Shown: positions 23,661 through 36,020, numbered from the stretch's first letter. The stretch is DNA of 64,000 bases from Ailurus styani (GCA_002007465.1 LNAC01000276.1:5760134-5824133); one strand, 5' to 3'. The notes: generated by a model not told the origin, from the letters alone. Program-made: numbers and translations.

Positions 23661-23676
23661 AGGAAGCCGCTAATTA

Positions 23677-23934
23677 GGGCCGCCTGGGTGGCTCAGTCAG
23701 TTAAGCATCTGCTTAGGCTCAGGTCATGATCCAAGGTCCTGGGATGGAGCCCCGAGTCTGACTCTCTGCTTAGTGGAGCGCCTGCTTCTCCCTCTCCGCC
23801 TGCTTGTGTGGTCTCCCCTGGTTCCCATCAAGTTAAATAAATAAAATCTTAAAAAAAAAAAAAAGAGTGTGAGTTCAAGCCCCACATTGGGCCACATGCT
23901 GGGTGTGGTGCCTACTTTTTTTTTTTTTTTAAAA
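23677..23934 (+). repeat. CAN SINE plus partial second copy
   Basis: Young copy to about 23864, then a fragment (GAGTTCAAGCCCCACATTGG) and T run; AGCCGCTAATTAG / AGCCACTAACTAG flank the whole block. Confidence 0.82.
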
Positions 23935-24422
23935 AGCCACTAACTAGAAAAAGAAATGTATTTATGGAACAATTCATTCTAGTAATGGGGTAACTGGAAT
24001 TCTCGGTTTAATGTCTGACTTCTGTGAAAGCTAACATTTCGGCTTCACATTCTTCACTATATTCATAGCTCCCAGGACCACATCTGGCACCAAGGAGTCA
24101 TTAAATGGATGTGTGTGAAATCAGTGAGAGTAACCGTGAGTTTGTCCTTGCTCACTGCACAGTAGCCACATTTCCCTTACAAGCCGGCATGTGCCCATCT
24201 CCTCTCAGTTCCTTCTGGCTGGCAGGTGCTTCTTCCAGTAGGTTCGGGGCTATTCCCTTGCTTCATTTGGATCTCTGCTTAAATGTTTCCCCTCCCTTCC
24301 TTCCTTTCTGGCTCTTTTGAAATAAGAGTTCACGTACCATATAATTCACTCTTAGCATTCAATGGTTTTTATTACAATCACACAACGTGCATCCATCACC
24401 ACAACCAATGTAAGAACATTTC

Positions 24423-24614
24423 TTTTATTATTATTATTATTATTTGTCACAGGGAGAGAAAGAAAGAGCATACAAGCAGGGGGAGCAGGACACAGAAGGA
24501 GAAGCAGGCTCCCCACTGAGCAAGGAGTCCGAAGCGGGACTCAATCCCATGACCCTGGGATCATGTCCAGAGCCGAAGGCAGATGCTTAACCGACTGAGC
24601 CACCCAGGCATCCC
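24423..24614 (-). repeat. CAN SINE with 18-bp target duplication
   Basis: CCAATGTAAGAACATTTC at 24405-24422 and 24615-24632. An (ATT)n microsatellite sits in the tail. Confidence 0.95.
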
Positions 24615-24636
24615 CCAATGTAAGAACATTTCATAA

Positions 24637-24845
24637 AGGTCACCTGGGTGGCTCAGTTGGTTAAGTGACTGCCTTTGGCTCAGGTCATGATCCTGGAGTC
24701 CCAGGACCTGAATCAGGCTACCTGCTCATCAGGGAGTCTGCTTCTCCCTCTACTCATCCTCTCTCTCATGCTCACATGCATGCATGCAATCTCTCTCTCT
24801 CTCATTCTCTCTCTCTCAAATAAATAAATAAATCTTAAGGGAAAA
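24637..24845 (+). repeat. CAN SINE with 15-bp target duplication
   Basis: AAGAACATTTCATAA at 24622-24636 and 24846-24860. Its target includes the duplicated site of the previous SINE, so it came second or used the same site. Confidence 0.95.
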
Positions 24846-25514
24846 AAGAACATTTCATAATCCTGAAGAGAAGCCCCATACTCCTAACCATCACCAGTTT
24901 CCACCATCACCCCCAGCCCCTGGCAACTGTGAATCTAGTTTCTGCCTCTATAGATATGCCTATTCTGGACATGTCCTACAAATGGAGTCATACAATCTCT
25001 GGCCTTTTGTGTCTGGGTTCTCTCATTTAGCATCATGTTTTCAAGGTTTGTCCACATTCTAGCACCTATCAATGCCTCATTCCTTTTCTTTTAAGATTTT
25101 ATTTATTTGAGAGAGAGAGAGCACAAGGAGGAACAGAGAGAGAAAGACAAACAGACTCTGCACTGAACATGGAGCCCCATCTCCCCTGAGCCAAAATCAG
25201 GAGTCAGATGTTTAATCAACTGAGCCACACAGGCACCCCAGTGCTCCATTCTTTTTCATGGCCAAAGACTATTCCATTGAATGGATATACCACATTTTAT
25301 TTACCCATTCACCAGGGGGTGGACATTTGGCTCAGTTACACTTTGGGGCTATTATGCATCATGCTGCTGTAAGCATTCATGCTCATTTTTGTGTGGATAG
25401 TTGTCCATTCTTTTAGGTAGATACCTAGGAGTGGAACTGCTGAGTCACATGGTCATTCAAGGGTGAACTGTTTGAGGACCTGTCAAACTGTTTTCCAAAG
25501 AAATGTTGTTTTTT

Positions 25515-25780
25515 CAGAAAGGTTATTCCTGACCATCCTACCTAAAATAGCTGCCCCAATCACATCTTCCTCTGTATCATCTCTGGGGGGACAGCATGGT
25601 ACAAGCTACATAGTTATCACTCTATGACATGATAATACCTGGTGCATATTTGTTCATTTGTTGATTGTCTTCCCTTCCACACCATTGTAATCTCCCCCAA
25701 ACCAAATATTTTCGCCAATTTTGCACCTTGCTGAATCCCCAGTGTCTGGAAAAGTGCGTGACATTGAGTAGCTGATGACA
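25515..25780 (+). repeat. L2 3' end
   Basis: GGTTATTCCTGACCATCCTACC and GCTGAATCCCCAGTGTCTGG are L2 3' landmarks. Confidence 0.65.
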
Positions 25781-27585
25781 AACATGAGGTGTCCCAGGAG
25801 CCACAGGCAGGAGGCCACTTAAGTAAACATACCCAGAGAAATCCACAAGAAATCCACAAGCTGGGTTCTGTGAGGAAGCGGCTGGAGCAGGGAAGCCACA
25901 GCACCGTGGAAACTGTAGGGTCAGAGGTCAGATGGTTATGTTGAGGCCTGAGTGGTGGCTGCGGTTCTCGACAGTCACACTTTCAAGAATGCTGATGCTG
26001 AAACTAAAGAAGAGCTGGCTGTCCTCAGTCTGGAAATGTTCTCCGGCACACCCGCTGCCCTCCTGGGACCCCTGGGACCCCTTGCGTTTCATCCCAGACT
26101 CCATTATAACTGCTGCATCTGCTGTGGGTCCGAGGGTGTCAATGCTGATGGCTGTTTCAGTTATCTGATGCACTATAACAAGCTATCCCACAAATCGGTG
26201 GCTTCAAACACAGCAACTTGTAATTTTTCCCCATTCCATGGGCTGACTGATGTGGTTCCTTTCCTGGCCTGAATATGAATTACCCGGGTTGTTGGATTCG
26301 CCTGGAAAACAGCTGGAAGGCCCAAGAGGAACTTTTGCTGCTGGAGGCTGGCTGGACCACTTTCCCATTCTCGTGGCCTGTCATTCTCACGAAACTAAGC
26401 CAGGTTCTCTAACATGGCAGCCGGCAGCACCCCAGGAGCATGAAGGCGGAAGCTGCAAGGCATGCTGGGGCCAAGGCTGGTAAGTCACGTGGAGCTGCTG
26501 CTATACACTGATTGGTTAAAGCAAGTCACAGGATCAATGCATATTCCTGCGGGAAAGAGATTAGATTCCACCTCTGGCTGGGAGGGAGGTCACGTCCGGA
26601 GACGGAGGTGTAGCCGAGAGGGAGGAATTTGTGGCCAGGATTTTTCGGTCTCTCACAACAACTGAGACAAGGGTAGCTATGGCGGGAGCTACATGACCTT
26701 GGATCAGAGCACCAACACTTCTTGGCTGGGGGGGCTTCAGCGAGTCACCTTTCCTCTCTTAGCTTCCGTTTCCTGCCCACCACACAGAAGAAATCTAGCC
26801 TTATCATCATGTTGATAGTCACCTTTTTAAGTCACCCCCCAGGGAAACGAGTTATAAATCAACAATTGTTAAATCTTCTCCAGCGGGCTTTCTCCCTGAA
26901 CATGGATAATTTCATTTACAGGGGTCTCAGTTGACCTTGGATGGCCACGAGGAGCCAGGATGGTGACGTCAACGACAAGAACAGCCACCTCTTACGGATC
27001 CTTATCAGGCTGTGCGTGTTACTCTGCTGACCTCTTGGCACAGATTAGGAGGCTTTGGGCCACCCCGGAAACAGAACTTAAGACTTTGAAATTTTGTAGT
27101 TTATGTGGGAGGTGATTGTAGAGGTCCCAAGAGGAAACTAAGGAAATGGTACAGGGAGGAGAAAGAGTCACTTCAGGGTGTGCTCATGAGCAGGTACTGC
27201 TGACTGGAGCTCAGTCCCCCTGGGCACCTCTGAAAGACAGTGGAGCATGTGACTCAAGAGTTATCCTAACCCACAGCATTACCTACCTCTCTTGCACTAC
27301 CCGCCTGCCCTCCACTTGGGTGAGAGCAAAAGCAAACAAACCAACCAACCAACCCTCAGGCAAAGAGTTCTAGGAGTTTACAATAAGAGAGGTGAATGCC
27401 AAAGGAATGTGGTCAGGGCACTGATAACTCTTAACTACTTTCATTCTGTAGACCAGGAACTCAAAGCTTATAGTGAAACCACCAAGAATCAACCCCAGGC
27501 TCTTCTTTCCCCACAGCCCTGCTCTTTACCACTCTGCTATACCTTTTTAGACTTCAAGTTGCCTCTAGTTTAACAATGTTTCAAA
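25781..27585. other. Intergenic, ancient repeat-like segment
   Basis: 26150-26660 (AACAAGCTATCCCACAAATC, CATTCTCGTGGCCTGTCATT) looks like an old interspersed repeat I cannot name. No gene. Confidence 0.4.
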
Positions 27586-27589
27586 CTAA

Positions 27590-28530
27590 TATGCACCCCC
27601 CGCCAATGAACTTCAATTATAAGATCTCTCACCTTCTACAAAATTAACTCAAACTGTATCAAAGACCTAAATGTAAAACACTACAAAATTTGGGGGGAAA
27701 ACATAAGAGAAATCTTTGGATTGGGGAAAGATTGCCTAGATAGAACACCAAAAGCAAAATCCATGAAAGAAAAATGGATAAATTGAAAAACATAAAACTT
27801 TGCTCTTTGAAAGACATTGTTAACAGAATGAAAAGAAAAAAAACACAGATTAGGAGAAAAGATGGGAAAGTCACATATCTGATAAAAGATTTGTTACCAG
27901 ATTATATCTAAAAAAAAAACCTCTCAATAAGAAAAGAAGCAACCCAATGGTTAAAAAAATTTATAGTTGAAGTGTTTTTATTTTGTGTACAATGAGTTAG
28001 CATTGTAGGTATCTCAGATATTCGCAGTTAAGTAGGTCTCCTGGAAGGAAGTTCACGAAATCCAACTTAGAGAAGCCTGTATCCTTTACATGCTGATGGA
28101 GACACTGGCAGTGCCCAATGAGGCCATATTTCCAGATCAGATGGTGCTGGTTTGAACAGACTCAGCAAGAGTGACAACCTTGGCCAAACTTCCTTGGATG
28201 GCTCCAGTAGAGCTGCTAGTGACCCATCCTGCTATCTCAAATGGAACAAGGCAACCCATTTCTTTAAATGGGCAAAAGATCCAAAGAGACAGGCCATCAA
28301 AGAAAATACTCAGGTGGCAAAGAAGCATATGAAAAGATGCTCCGCATCATCAATCATCAAGGAAATGGCAATTAAAAATCACACAATGCAAATAAGAGGG
28401 TGGCCAAAATTAAAAAGACTGACCATGCCCTGTGCTGGCAGGAATATGGGAGGAAATGAAACTCTCATTCATTGCTGGTGGGAATAAAAAATGGCACAGC
28501 CATTTTGGAAAATAGTTTAACAGTTTCTTA
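27590..28530 (+). repeat. L1 ORF2 fragment interrupted by RPS29 retrocopy
   Basis: A-rich ORF2-like DNA (GACCTAAATGTAAAACACT, AAATGGGCAAAAGATCCAAA, CATTGCTGGTGGGAATAAAA), heavily mutated with no long frame. Confidence 0.85.
27961..28245 (-). pseudogene. RPS29P: RPS29 processed pseudogene inside an L1
   Basis: Minus-strand copy of RPS29 mRNA (small zinc-binding ribosomal protein, 56 aa in human). The start codon is at 28227; MGH is followed by a TAG where Gln is expected, then LYWSHPRKFGQG and later LIWKYGL. The 3' UTR with AATAAA equivalent (ACAAAATAAAAACAC) ends near 27961. GCAACCCA occurs on both sides (about 27939 and 28251), consistent with a target duplication. L1 ORF2 sequence continues on both flanks, so the copy landed in an existing L1. 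Confidence 0.92.
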
Positions 28531-29160
28531 AAGCTACATACATACCCCCCTCCATTCATCCACCCAATAACAGAGTCCAGAAGCTTAGCTGGCCAGCATC
28601 CAACAAACATCTATGTTTTCCCTTCTAGCCAAGAACAGTTGAAGTAAGGTCAGCATCAGCTTCAGCCTCCAGAAACCTGCAGGGAAGTTGAGGAGGGAAG
28701 CTGAGCTGGCCTGGAGGGGCCAGGCCTAGGGGGCTTTCTCAGGAGCCCCCTGGAAGGGGCCAGAACTTGGCTGGGTTCAGCCTGTTCCTCTCTGGAGGAA
28801 GCCAGGCCCCAGACCTATAAGAAATGGGGGTGAGCTCCAAAATGAAGCCCCCAGCACCAGTCTGGAGATGTTGCTGCAGCTGTCTGGCTAGGGAGACTGG
28901 AAGTGTACACACACACAGGCACACACACACACATACACACACACACACTCCCACCCCCTCTCCACTCCTTCTACCTCACTCAACCCCCTTCTGTCCCTTA
29001 CCTCTGATTTCACTTTCCCCCATCCCACTTCACACTTACCCCTAAACGGGCCCAGACCAGAAAGTGCCCAGCCCTGTGATTGGTCTATGGGTCTCAGTAC
29101 CAGGAACTGAGAGGAAGGAGATGGGAAGGAAGGAAAAGAGTAGGCGGGACCAGGAGGGGG
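28531..29160. other. CLEC4G upstream region with (CA)n
   Basis: Non-repetitive apart from a CA microsatellite at 28906-28948. It may hold the CLEC4G promoter; no clear motif cluster seen. Confidence 0.45.
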
Positions 29161-29201
29161 CTACATTTATATCTATGCCCAGGGCTGGACGCCTGCTCAC
29201 C
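29161..29201 (+). promoter_or_regulatory. CLEC4G proximal promoter or 5' UTR, TATA-like motif
   Basis: A TTATATCTATG stretch (about 29168-29178) lies roughly 25-35 bp before the start codon. It could be a weak TATA-like element or just leader sequence; the transcription start cannot be seen from the sequence. Confidence 0.25.
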
Positions 29202-32200
29202 ATGGACACTGCCGGGTACACAAAGTGGGGCAGCCAGCTCGAGGAAATCCCTGGAGGTATGAGCAATGGGACTGCGTCACCAGCTTGGGTCTCTCTGGTC
29301 AGTGGTTTGGGGTTTGATGGGGGAAGGGAGGGGAAGAGCCAAGAGGAGGGTCAAGTAGTGGGTGCAGGAGAGACACCACAGGTGCCAGAAGGAGCTGGAC
29401 CTGGATTTTAATTCTAACTCTGCCACTTAGAGCTTGTGTGACCACGAGCAAGTTACTTAACCTCTCTGAATCTCAGTTCCTTGAGAGGAACCCAAGCACC
29501 CAGGGCTCCATCCTCAGGGCCCAGAGACCCAGGGCGGTCCTGGTGCAGGGGAGACCCAGGAGTCCATCTGTGTCATCCCAGGGCTCTGGGGAAGCTGGGG
29601 ACGGAGACTCCTCTTCCTGGGGCTGCTTCTGTTGGTAGCCACCGTCCTGTGGGCCCTCATTCTGAGCATCGTAGTTTCTAAAGGTGAGTGACCACATAAT
29701 GAGGGGAGGTTGTGTCAAGCCACCCTGGGGACATAGACCTTCCCTCTGTCTCAGGAGGCAACAGCTGGGTCCCGGTCGCCTGCCTGGGTCTGAGTGTGAA
29801 CGCATGTGAACAGAGCCTGTGCACATCTTTGGGCTGGGTTCACCCACATGTGTATGTCAGTGCGTGCATGTATGTGTGTGCATGACCCCACGTGTTTGTC
29901 TCCCCTGGTTGCGTGCACATCACGTGAGCTGTATGCCTGCCTGCCCCTTCTGTGTGCCCCAACATGGGCGCCCCTGCACCCCACGGGCTAGGTTCCGGAG
30001 TCCCCCGGTCGCACCTGCAGGAGTTTCTTCTCCACAGCCTCCACCGAGCGAGGGACGCTGCTTGGCCACCAGGACCTGCTGAGGACAAACGGTGCGTGTA
30101 GGGCGACTCGTAGGCCCCTGGGGTGTGCGGGTCTCCAGGGGCTCCAGGACCCTGGAGACAAGGGAGTGGGTGGGTGGGGACCCCCTCAGTCCCGGGGACT
30201 GGTCCCGGAGCGGGGAAGGGTGTCCTGTGAGTCCCCAAAGGTGACCTGGAGTGTTTGGGGCGGGGATCATTCCAGCCTCGGAGCAGACCGCGGCGCTGGG
30301 TGCTTTGAACCAGGAGGTCCGAGCCTGCAATAGCTGCTGTGAGACTCACGTGCTGGGGGCGGGGCTGGGGCGGGGCTGGGGGCGGGGCTNNNNNNNNNNN
30401 NNNNNNNNNNNNNNNNNNNNNNNNNNNNNNNNNNNNNNNNNNNNNNNNNNNNNNNNNNNNNNNNNNNNNNNNNNNNNNNNNNNNNNNNNNNNNNNNNNNN
30501 NNNNNNNNNNNNNNNNNNNNNNNNNNNNNNNNNNNNNNNNNNNNNNNNNNNNNNNNNNNNNNNNNNNNNNNNNNNNNNNNNNNNNNNNNNNNNNNNNNNN
30601 NNNNNNNNNNNNNNNNNNNNNNNNNNNNNNNNNNNNNNNNNNNNNNNNNNNNNNNNNNNNNNNNNNNNNNNNNNNNNNNNNNNNNNNNNNNNNNNNNNNN
30701 NNNNNNNNNNNNNNNNNNNNNNNNNNNNNNNNNNNNNNNNNNNNNNNNNNNNNNNNNNNNNNNNNNNNNNNNNNNNNNNNNNNNNNNNNNNNNNNNNNNN
30801 NNNNNNNNNNNNNNNNNNNGGGTTACTGACGTCCCGCGCTCGTCCTACTCTCTCTTCCTCCCTCCTTCCCAGGCTTGGGGACACAGGCGCTGCTGCAGAG
30901 GGCACGCACCGAGCTTGAGGAGGCGCTGGCCAAGCTGATCCAGCAAGAGAGTGCCCTGAAAGAACTGAGCGATCGCGGTGAGAGCTGGACATTGCCTCGG
31001 CCCCTGATCCCTCATCCCGGCTGTCACTTGAGTCACATACTGAACACCTAACCTGGTTAGGGTTACTGCGCCCCTGTGCTGTGATCCTGACCTCTGACAG
31101 CTGGACTCTGATCTTGACTACAACTCCGGACCCAAACCACAACTTGGCCCGGACCAGCTAGACCAGGTCAACGCATCCTTAACCGTGATGTCATTCTTGA
31201 CCATGATCCTGACCACGGACTTGGATGCTGACCTTTAACTAATCATGGCCCTACTCCTGACCCTGACCTGAAGTATAACCTGAACTCCCTTGACTTTGCA
31301 GTGACCCACAGCTTGGCTGAAGCTGGCAGGGACCGCGAGGACATCCGCAGTGAGCTCTTCAGGGCTCTGGAGGCCGCCCGGCTGGGGAACCGTGAGCAAG
31401 ACAGAGGGGAGAGAGGGAGGGATCAAGTGGAACCACCTGTGGGCTCGGGGTTCCTAGATCCGCCCTATCCTGCCCCTTGACCTTGGCCTATGCTCTGTGC
31501 CACCGCCCCTAGACCTCAGGGTCGGCTTCCCCCCGGTTTTTTCCGTCTGCTCTACCAGGGAGCAGTTCACGTCTCTGACTCTCGCCGCCCCACAGGCTCC
31601 TGTGAGGAGTGCCCCGCATCTTGGCTGCCCTTCCAGGGCTCCTGCTACCTTTTCTCGGTCCAGCGGGCCACGTGGGAGGAGTCGCAGCGCAACTGCGCGG
31701 GCGCGGGCGCGCACTTGGTGATCGTGGGGGACCTGGAGGAGCAGGTGCGTAGCCCCCCGCGGCCGCAGGCGGGAGGCGGAATTCACCTGAGGGGGCGTGG
31801 CCGGGGAGAGCGGCGGGGCCGCTCAGCTGGCTCTCCCTTCCCGTCCGCGCAGGGCTTCCTGAGTCGGAACACGCGAGGCCGCGGTTACTGGCTGGGCCTG
31901 AGGGCGGTGCGCCGCGCGCGCAAGATCCAGGGCTACCAGTGGGTGGACGGAGTCCCGCTCAGCTTCAGGTGAGGGAAGGGACCTGGGGAGAGGGACAGGT
32001 CAGCCCCTACGGGAAGGGCGTTGGCCACATCTCAGGAGCTCGGTAGGGATGTGCAGGCCAGACCCCAAGACCTGGCTGAGGGTTAAATTCCGGTTAGAAA
32101 GTTATATCCCAGGTGCACGCTCAAATTAAACCCTCAGGGTGTCTAGGTTAGACCCAAGCAATAAACAGGGTAGATCCTCAGGGCTGCACGCCAGGCCCAC

Positions 32201-32376
32201 CCTGCGTGCGAGAAACACCCCTGACAAACCGCTGCAGCCACTGGAACGTGGGGGAGCCCAATGACTCTATGGGGCGTGAGGACTGCGCTATGATGCTACG
32301 CACGGGCATGTGGAACGACGCGCCTTGCGACAACGAGAGGGACAATTGGATCTGCGAGAAGAGGCGCAGCTGCTGA
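29202..32376 (+). CDS. CLEC4G: CLEC4G (LSECtin), C-type lectin domain family 4 member G, nine coding exons
   Basis: Type II membrane lectin of liver and lymph-node sinusoidal endothelium in known mammals; it binds glycans through a Ca-dependent lectin domain. Coding exons read from the sequence: 29202-29256, 29582-29683, 30038-30091, 30276-30338, 30873-30977, 31302-31391, 31596-31744, 31853-31968, 32238-32376. All junctions are GT-AG; introns are phase 1 up to the lectin domain, then phase 0 and phase 2. The spliced product is 290 aa (human 293). Layout: cytoplasmic 1-27, membrane span about 28-50, sequon N70-A-S, cysteines 88/91/92, coiled-coil neck to about 155, lectin domain from about 158. 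Sugar/Ca motifs are E251-P-N and W270-N-D; the last residue is C290. The run of N at 30390-30819 lies wholly inside intron 4, so no coding sequence is lost. ATG 29202 gives an N-terminus (MDTAGYTKWG) like that of the human protein. Exon edges were placed by eye from splice motifs and homology. Confidence 0.95.
29393..29482 (+). repeat. MIR in CLEC4G intron 1
   Basis: CTCTGCCACTTAGAGCTTGTG and GCAAGTTACTTAACCTCTCT are MIR core landmarks. Confidence 0.8.
30390..30819. other. Assembly gap (430 N) in CLEC4G intron 4
   Basis: 430 undetermined bases. The gap is entered through tandem GGGGCGGGGCT-type units (30356-30389), a GC-rich repeat that often fails in sequencing. Exons 4 and 5 on either side join in frame (T|GC), so the gap is intronic. 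Confidence 0.97.
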
Positions 32377-32763
32377 CCCCGCCCAGTGCCCGCCAGCTGG
32401 ACCCAGCCCCCTCCCCACCCCGGGGCGATCGCCTGAGCAGTTCGCGGTCCTGGCGCCGTCCACCGTCATTGATTCCCCCCCGCCCCCCACTGCTGAGAAC
32501 CGTCCCACCCAACCCAGGCAGAAAGGCACTAAGACTTCGGCTCCAACCTCACCGCAAGCCCTCACGCAGACATACCTAGCCTCCACTCCCCCCAAATCCT
32601 GGCTCCTGAGCCGGTCCACGGACCCCAACCCCCACCCCACCCCCACCAAAGCAGGGCAACTCAGGGATGGAGCTGTTTGGTTTTCTTCTATTACCCTCCC
32701 CCGGACTGGGAGGCATCACAGATAGGGGTTTTGTGAGCTGTCTTCGCAGCCCGAGGAAGCATC

Positions 32764-32769
32764 AATAAA
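32764..32769 (+). promoter_or_regulatory. CLEC4G polyadenylation signal
   Basis: A canonical AATAAA lies 388 bp after the CLEC4G stop codon, followed by a TG-rich stretch (TCTGGGTTCGTGGCTTTGG), the usual downstream element. It gives a 3' UTR of about 0.4 kb. Confidence 0.75.
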
Positions 32770-33780
32770 TGCCTGAGAAGTGAATCTGGGTTCGTGGCTT
32801 TGGTGAGCTGTTCTAAGGTTTATCCCAGAGACCCTAATGTCAGCTCTGTGAGTAACCCCGACCTCTCTAAGTGACCTCCTAACCCTATAATGCCCCAAAG
32901 CTTGGTGAGTAACCTGCTCTTGGCCAGGGCGGCTGTCAGGCACTAGGGACGCAGGAATGACTCAGACCCAGTGCTCCCCATCGCCCCTTCTGATCTAGCT
33001 GGGCACAGGAACAAGGCGACTGGTGACTCGAAGGAGGAACACGGGAATGCCACCTGATGCATTTGGAGGCACCACACGCCCAGGGAAGGAACCATGCTGC
33101 CATTCTGCAGGGGTGGCCCCTCGGTGAGGGTACCGTCACCCACCGTGGAGAGCTGACAGTCTGAGACAAGGCCCCGAGGCAGGTAGGAGAGGTGCAGTCT
33201 GGATCTGAGGAGCAGGTCCCTCTGTCTCGGGCACCTAGGTTCTGTGACCACTGGGTGAGCGATCAGATACATCCCAGAGAAGGAGGACTTTTCGAGAAAG
33301 AGTGGGATTTGCAAGCAGGGTGGGTTGGGGTGTGTGAAGTATGGCTGAACCCATTTGGGGGGTGCAGGGTGCCCTGAGCCTGGCTTTATCAGCTGGGGAC
33401 TTTTGATCTGAATTCACCCCGCAGTCCCAAAGTTTCTGGCCCCCGTCCTGGAGACCTGGGGGCTCTCCCAGAATTTCCAGTGGAGACAGGCCCAACTGAG
33501 GGGAAGGACGGGCTAGCAACCTTTAGTTCTGGGCAACCCTTTGGGAGCCCCCAGGCTGCTCAGCTGTGGGAGCAGTGACTAAGGCGGCAGAAGAGGGAAC
33601 AGCACCCAGACTCCCTGGCCAAGGGAAACCTTCCAGTGAACCCCAGTCCTCCTTTGGGTGCTCTACTATTGTAGCCCAGAGCGAGACACAAACCAGGGCC
33701 AGGAGCCCCCTGAGTCCTGGACAGTTAACAGACCTACTAGACTGTTGGCCAGACTGGGGGATTTCCAGACAGTTGGCTTG
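32770..33780. other. Downstream flank of CLEC4G, no gene seen
   Basis: No recognisable exon, no CLEC4G-like second copy, no obvious young repeat. Confidence 0.4.
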
Positions 33781-33784
33781 GAGG

Positions 33785-34925
33785 AATGTATGAGTTTCCT
33801 GGAGCTGCTGTAACAAATGACCACCAGTTTGGTGGCTTAAAGACAACACATATTCGCTTACAGTTCTGCAAGTCAGAAGTCCAAAACTAGACTTACTGGG
33901 CCAAAGTCAGGGTGTCACCAGGGCCAGGATCCCTGTGGAAGCTCCAGGGGAGAAACTGATCCCTTGCCTTTTTTAGCCTCTAGAACTTCACTCCTCACAT
34001 TTCCTGGCTCATGGCCCCTTCTTCCATCTTCAAAATCAGTAGGGCAGTGTCCTGCTGCACTGATCACATTGCCTTCATCTGCATCAAATCTCCCTCTGCC
34101 TCCCTTTTAAGGATGCTTCGATTGCAATTAAGGCCCACCCAGATAATCCAGGATGATCCCCTGTAATACCAACGCAGCTGTGGCACTAATCACCCTGAGA
34201 TAGTGCAGACTCACCCACAGATTAAAGGTACAGTTCCTAACGAGAGTGTCTGTCCTCACTGCAGACACGAGCTGCAAGTTTGAGGGTGCCATAGACCACC
34301 CACACTTTGGACCAACTGATTCTGACCAACTGGTACAAATTCAGAGGCTCTCACAATTCCTCTGGTTCCATAATTCGCTAGAATGACTCACAGAACTCAG
34401 GAAAGCTCTGGAAAGGACACAAATCCACACTCGCCAAATGAAGAGGCCCATATAGCGAACATGGTCATGTTTTTATGAACCAGGAAGCTCCTCTGAGCAT
34501 TGGTGTCCAGAGTTTTCATTGAGATTTCATTTTGAATGTGTGGTTGATTGAATCAGCGGCCATACGATTGGACTCCATCTCTAGCCCCACCCCTTCCATG
34601 GAGGTCAGGTGGCTGAAGGTCCCACTCCTCCTGGTTGGTCGTTCTGGCATGTCCAGCCCCCACCCTGAGCCATCTCCTCGGTATAACTCATGTGCCCCCA
34701 CGAATGGCAAAGACACTCCTATCACTCAGAAAATCCCAACCGTGTAGGTGATGCCTGAAAAGATCAGGGAATAAAGACCCGCCAAACTGTTTAATGTCTA
34801 CATCTTCCTGCCTCTAAATTCCCAGTCACCTCTGCAAAGTCTCTGTTGCCATATAAGACGATGGTCAAGCTTCCAGGGTTTAGGATGTGGATATCTTTAA
34901 GGGCCATTATGCAGCCTCACACAAG
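33785..34925 (-). mobile_element. MLT1-type LTR interrupted by another LTR
   Basis: 33785-34165 (AGCTGCTGTAACAAATGACCA, TTACAGTTCTGCAAGTCAGAA) and 34800-34920 (ACCTCTGCAAAGTCTCTGTTG) are two halves of a minus-strand MLT1. About 34170-34790 is a different LTR (GCTAGAATGACTCACAGAAC) related to the one at 13360. Confidence 0.75.
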
Positions 34926-35855
34926 ACATGACCAACTGACAAACAGGTGGCTCACCGTGGGGGCGGCAGCCAGAACACCTGCCTGGTGCATACGTGCCTG
35001 GTGAATTGGCTTAATGATGGTCTGGAGGACTCACAGGTTCTAGTCTAACTTATTGGCGATCGGGGGAGACCCTTGGCCAAGTGAAGAGCAGCAGAGACAG
35101 ACTGACAGCCTATAGTTGGACTTGAAGTCTGGCTGACACCCTCAATGGTTGTCAGTGTAGTGATGGATGCAGCAGCACAGGTGGGCAGGGAGGCCCAGCC
35201 GTGTCTCTGGGAATGGAGCAGAGCGAGTACTGGGTGTGGCTGGGGCAGAAGGAGGGGCCCCAGAGTTAAGCAGGAGCTTCCCTGGGATATTTCAAAGACC
35301 TGGCTTAGACACTGGGGGCTGGGGCCTGAGAGAGCCCTGGGCAGGAACCTTGAGACCCCGCCCTGCCCCCCACCATCTGCCATTTTCTCTCCTGGTCAGC
35401 TCACAGACATTGCATCCTGGCAGGCGGCCAGGCTCTAACCTGTCAACATTGAGTCGGTGCACAAAGAACCTGCCTGAGAGGGTCAGGGTCAAGTTCCTCA
35501 TCTTTGGCTTCTTGGTCCCAGACCCTCCTACTCTCCCACCTCCAAGATTCAACCTCCCTGGAAAGAAAGGCATCCCGGGAGTCTAACACTCATCCCAGAG
35601 ACCTTGACCTTCGGTTGACTTGTTTTCCTGGAGAACTGCTCTTGCCAGAAAGACTGTATTCTAAAGCTAGTACAGGCAGGGGCCTGATTATGGAGGAGTC
35701 CTGCGATGTTTCCCCGAGAGAGAGTGGCTGGGCAGGGTCAGCAGTCTTACAGACCTCCTTTCCTGGAGACCCCAGAAGCTCTGAAAGCACCCCATAATGG
35801 ATCCGAAATATACTGTAATGTTCCGGGGGCACAACAGCAGTTGCCAAGAACACCA
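34926..35855. other. Intergenic, nothing recognised
   Basis: No gene or named repeat found; short shadow frames only. Confidence 0.4.
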
Positions 35856-35859
35856 CAAC

Positions 35860-36020
35860 GGGCCTGTGGTAGACAGAATAACGGTCTCCCAAAGACGTCC
35901 ATGTCCTAATCCCCTGAGCCTTTGAATATGTCACCTTACAGGGCAACAGGGACTTTGCAAATGTGATTAAAGTAAGAGACCTGAGGTGAGAAGATTATCC
36001 TGGATTATTCAGAAGGGCTC
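35860..36020 (+). mobile_element. MLT1 LTR 5' part
   Basis: TGTGGTAGACAGAATAACGG, GACGTCCATGTCCTAATCCC, TTATCCTGGATTATTCAGAAG. It ends near an (AAAT)n tract at 36042-36068. Confidence 0.82.

Larger units (their letters stand above)
24330..25500 (-). repeat. L1 fragment carrying three SINEs
   Basis: Reverse L1 landmarks (ATACCTAGGAGTGGAACTGC, GGCCAAAGACTATTCCATTG). The third SINE (minus, degenerate) is at about 25093-25239. Confidence 0.82.

Noticed and set aside
30251..31142. Long open frames on both strands through the N gap
   Set aside because: They are open only because N codons do not show stops.
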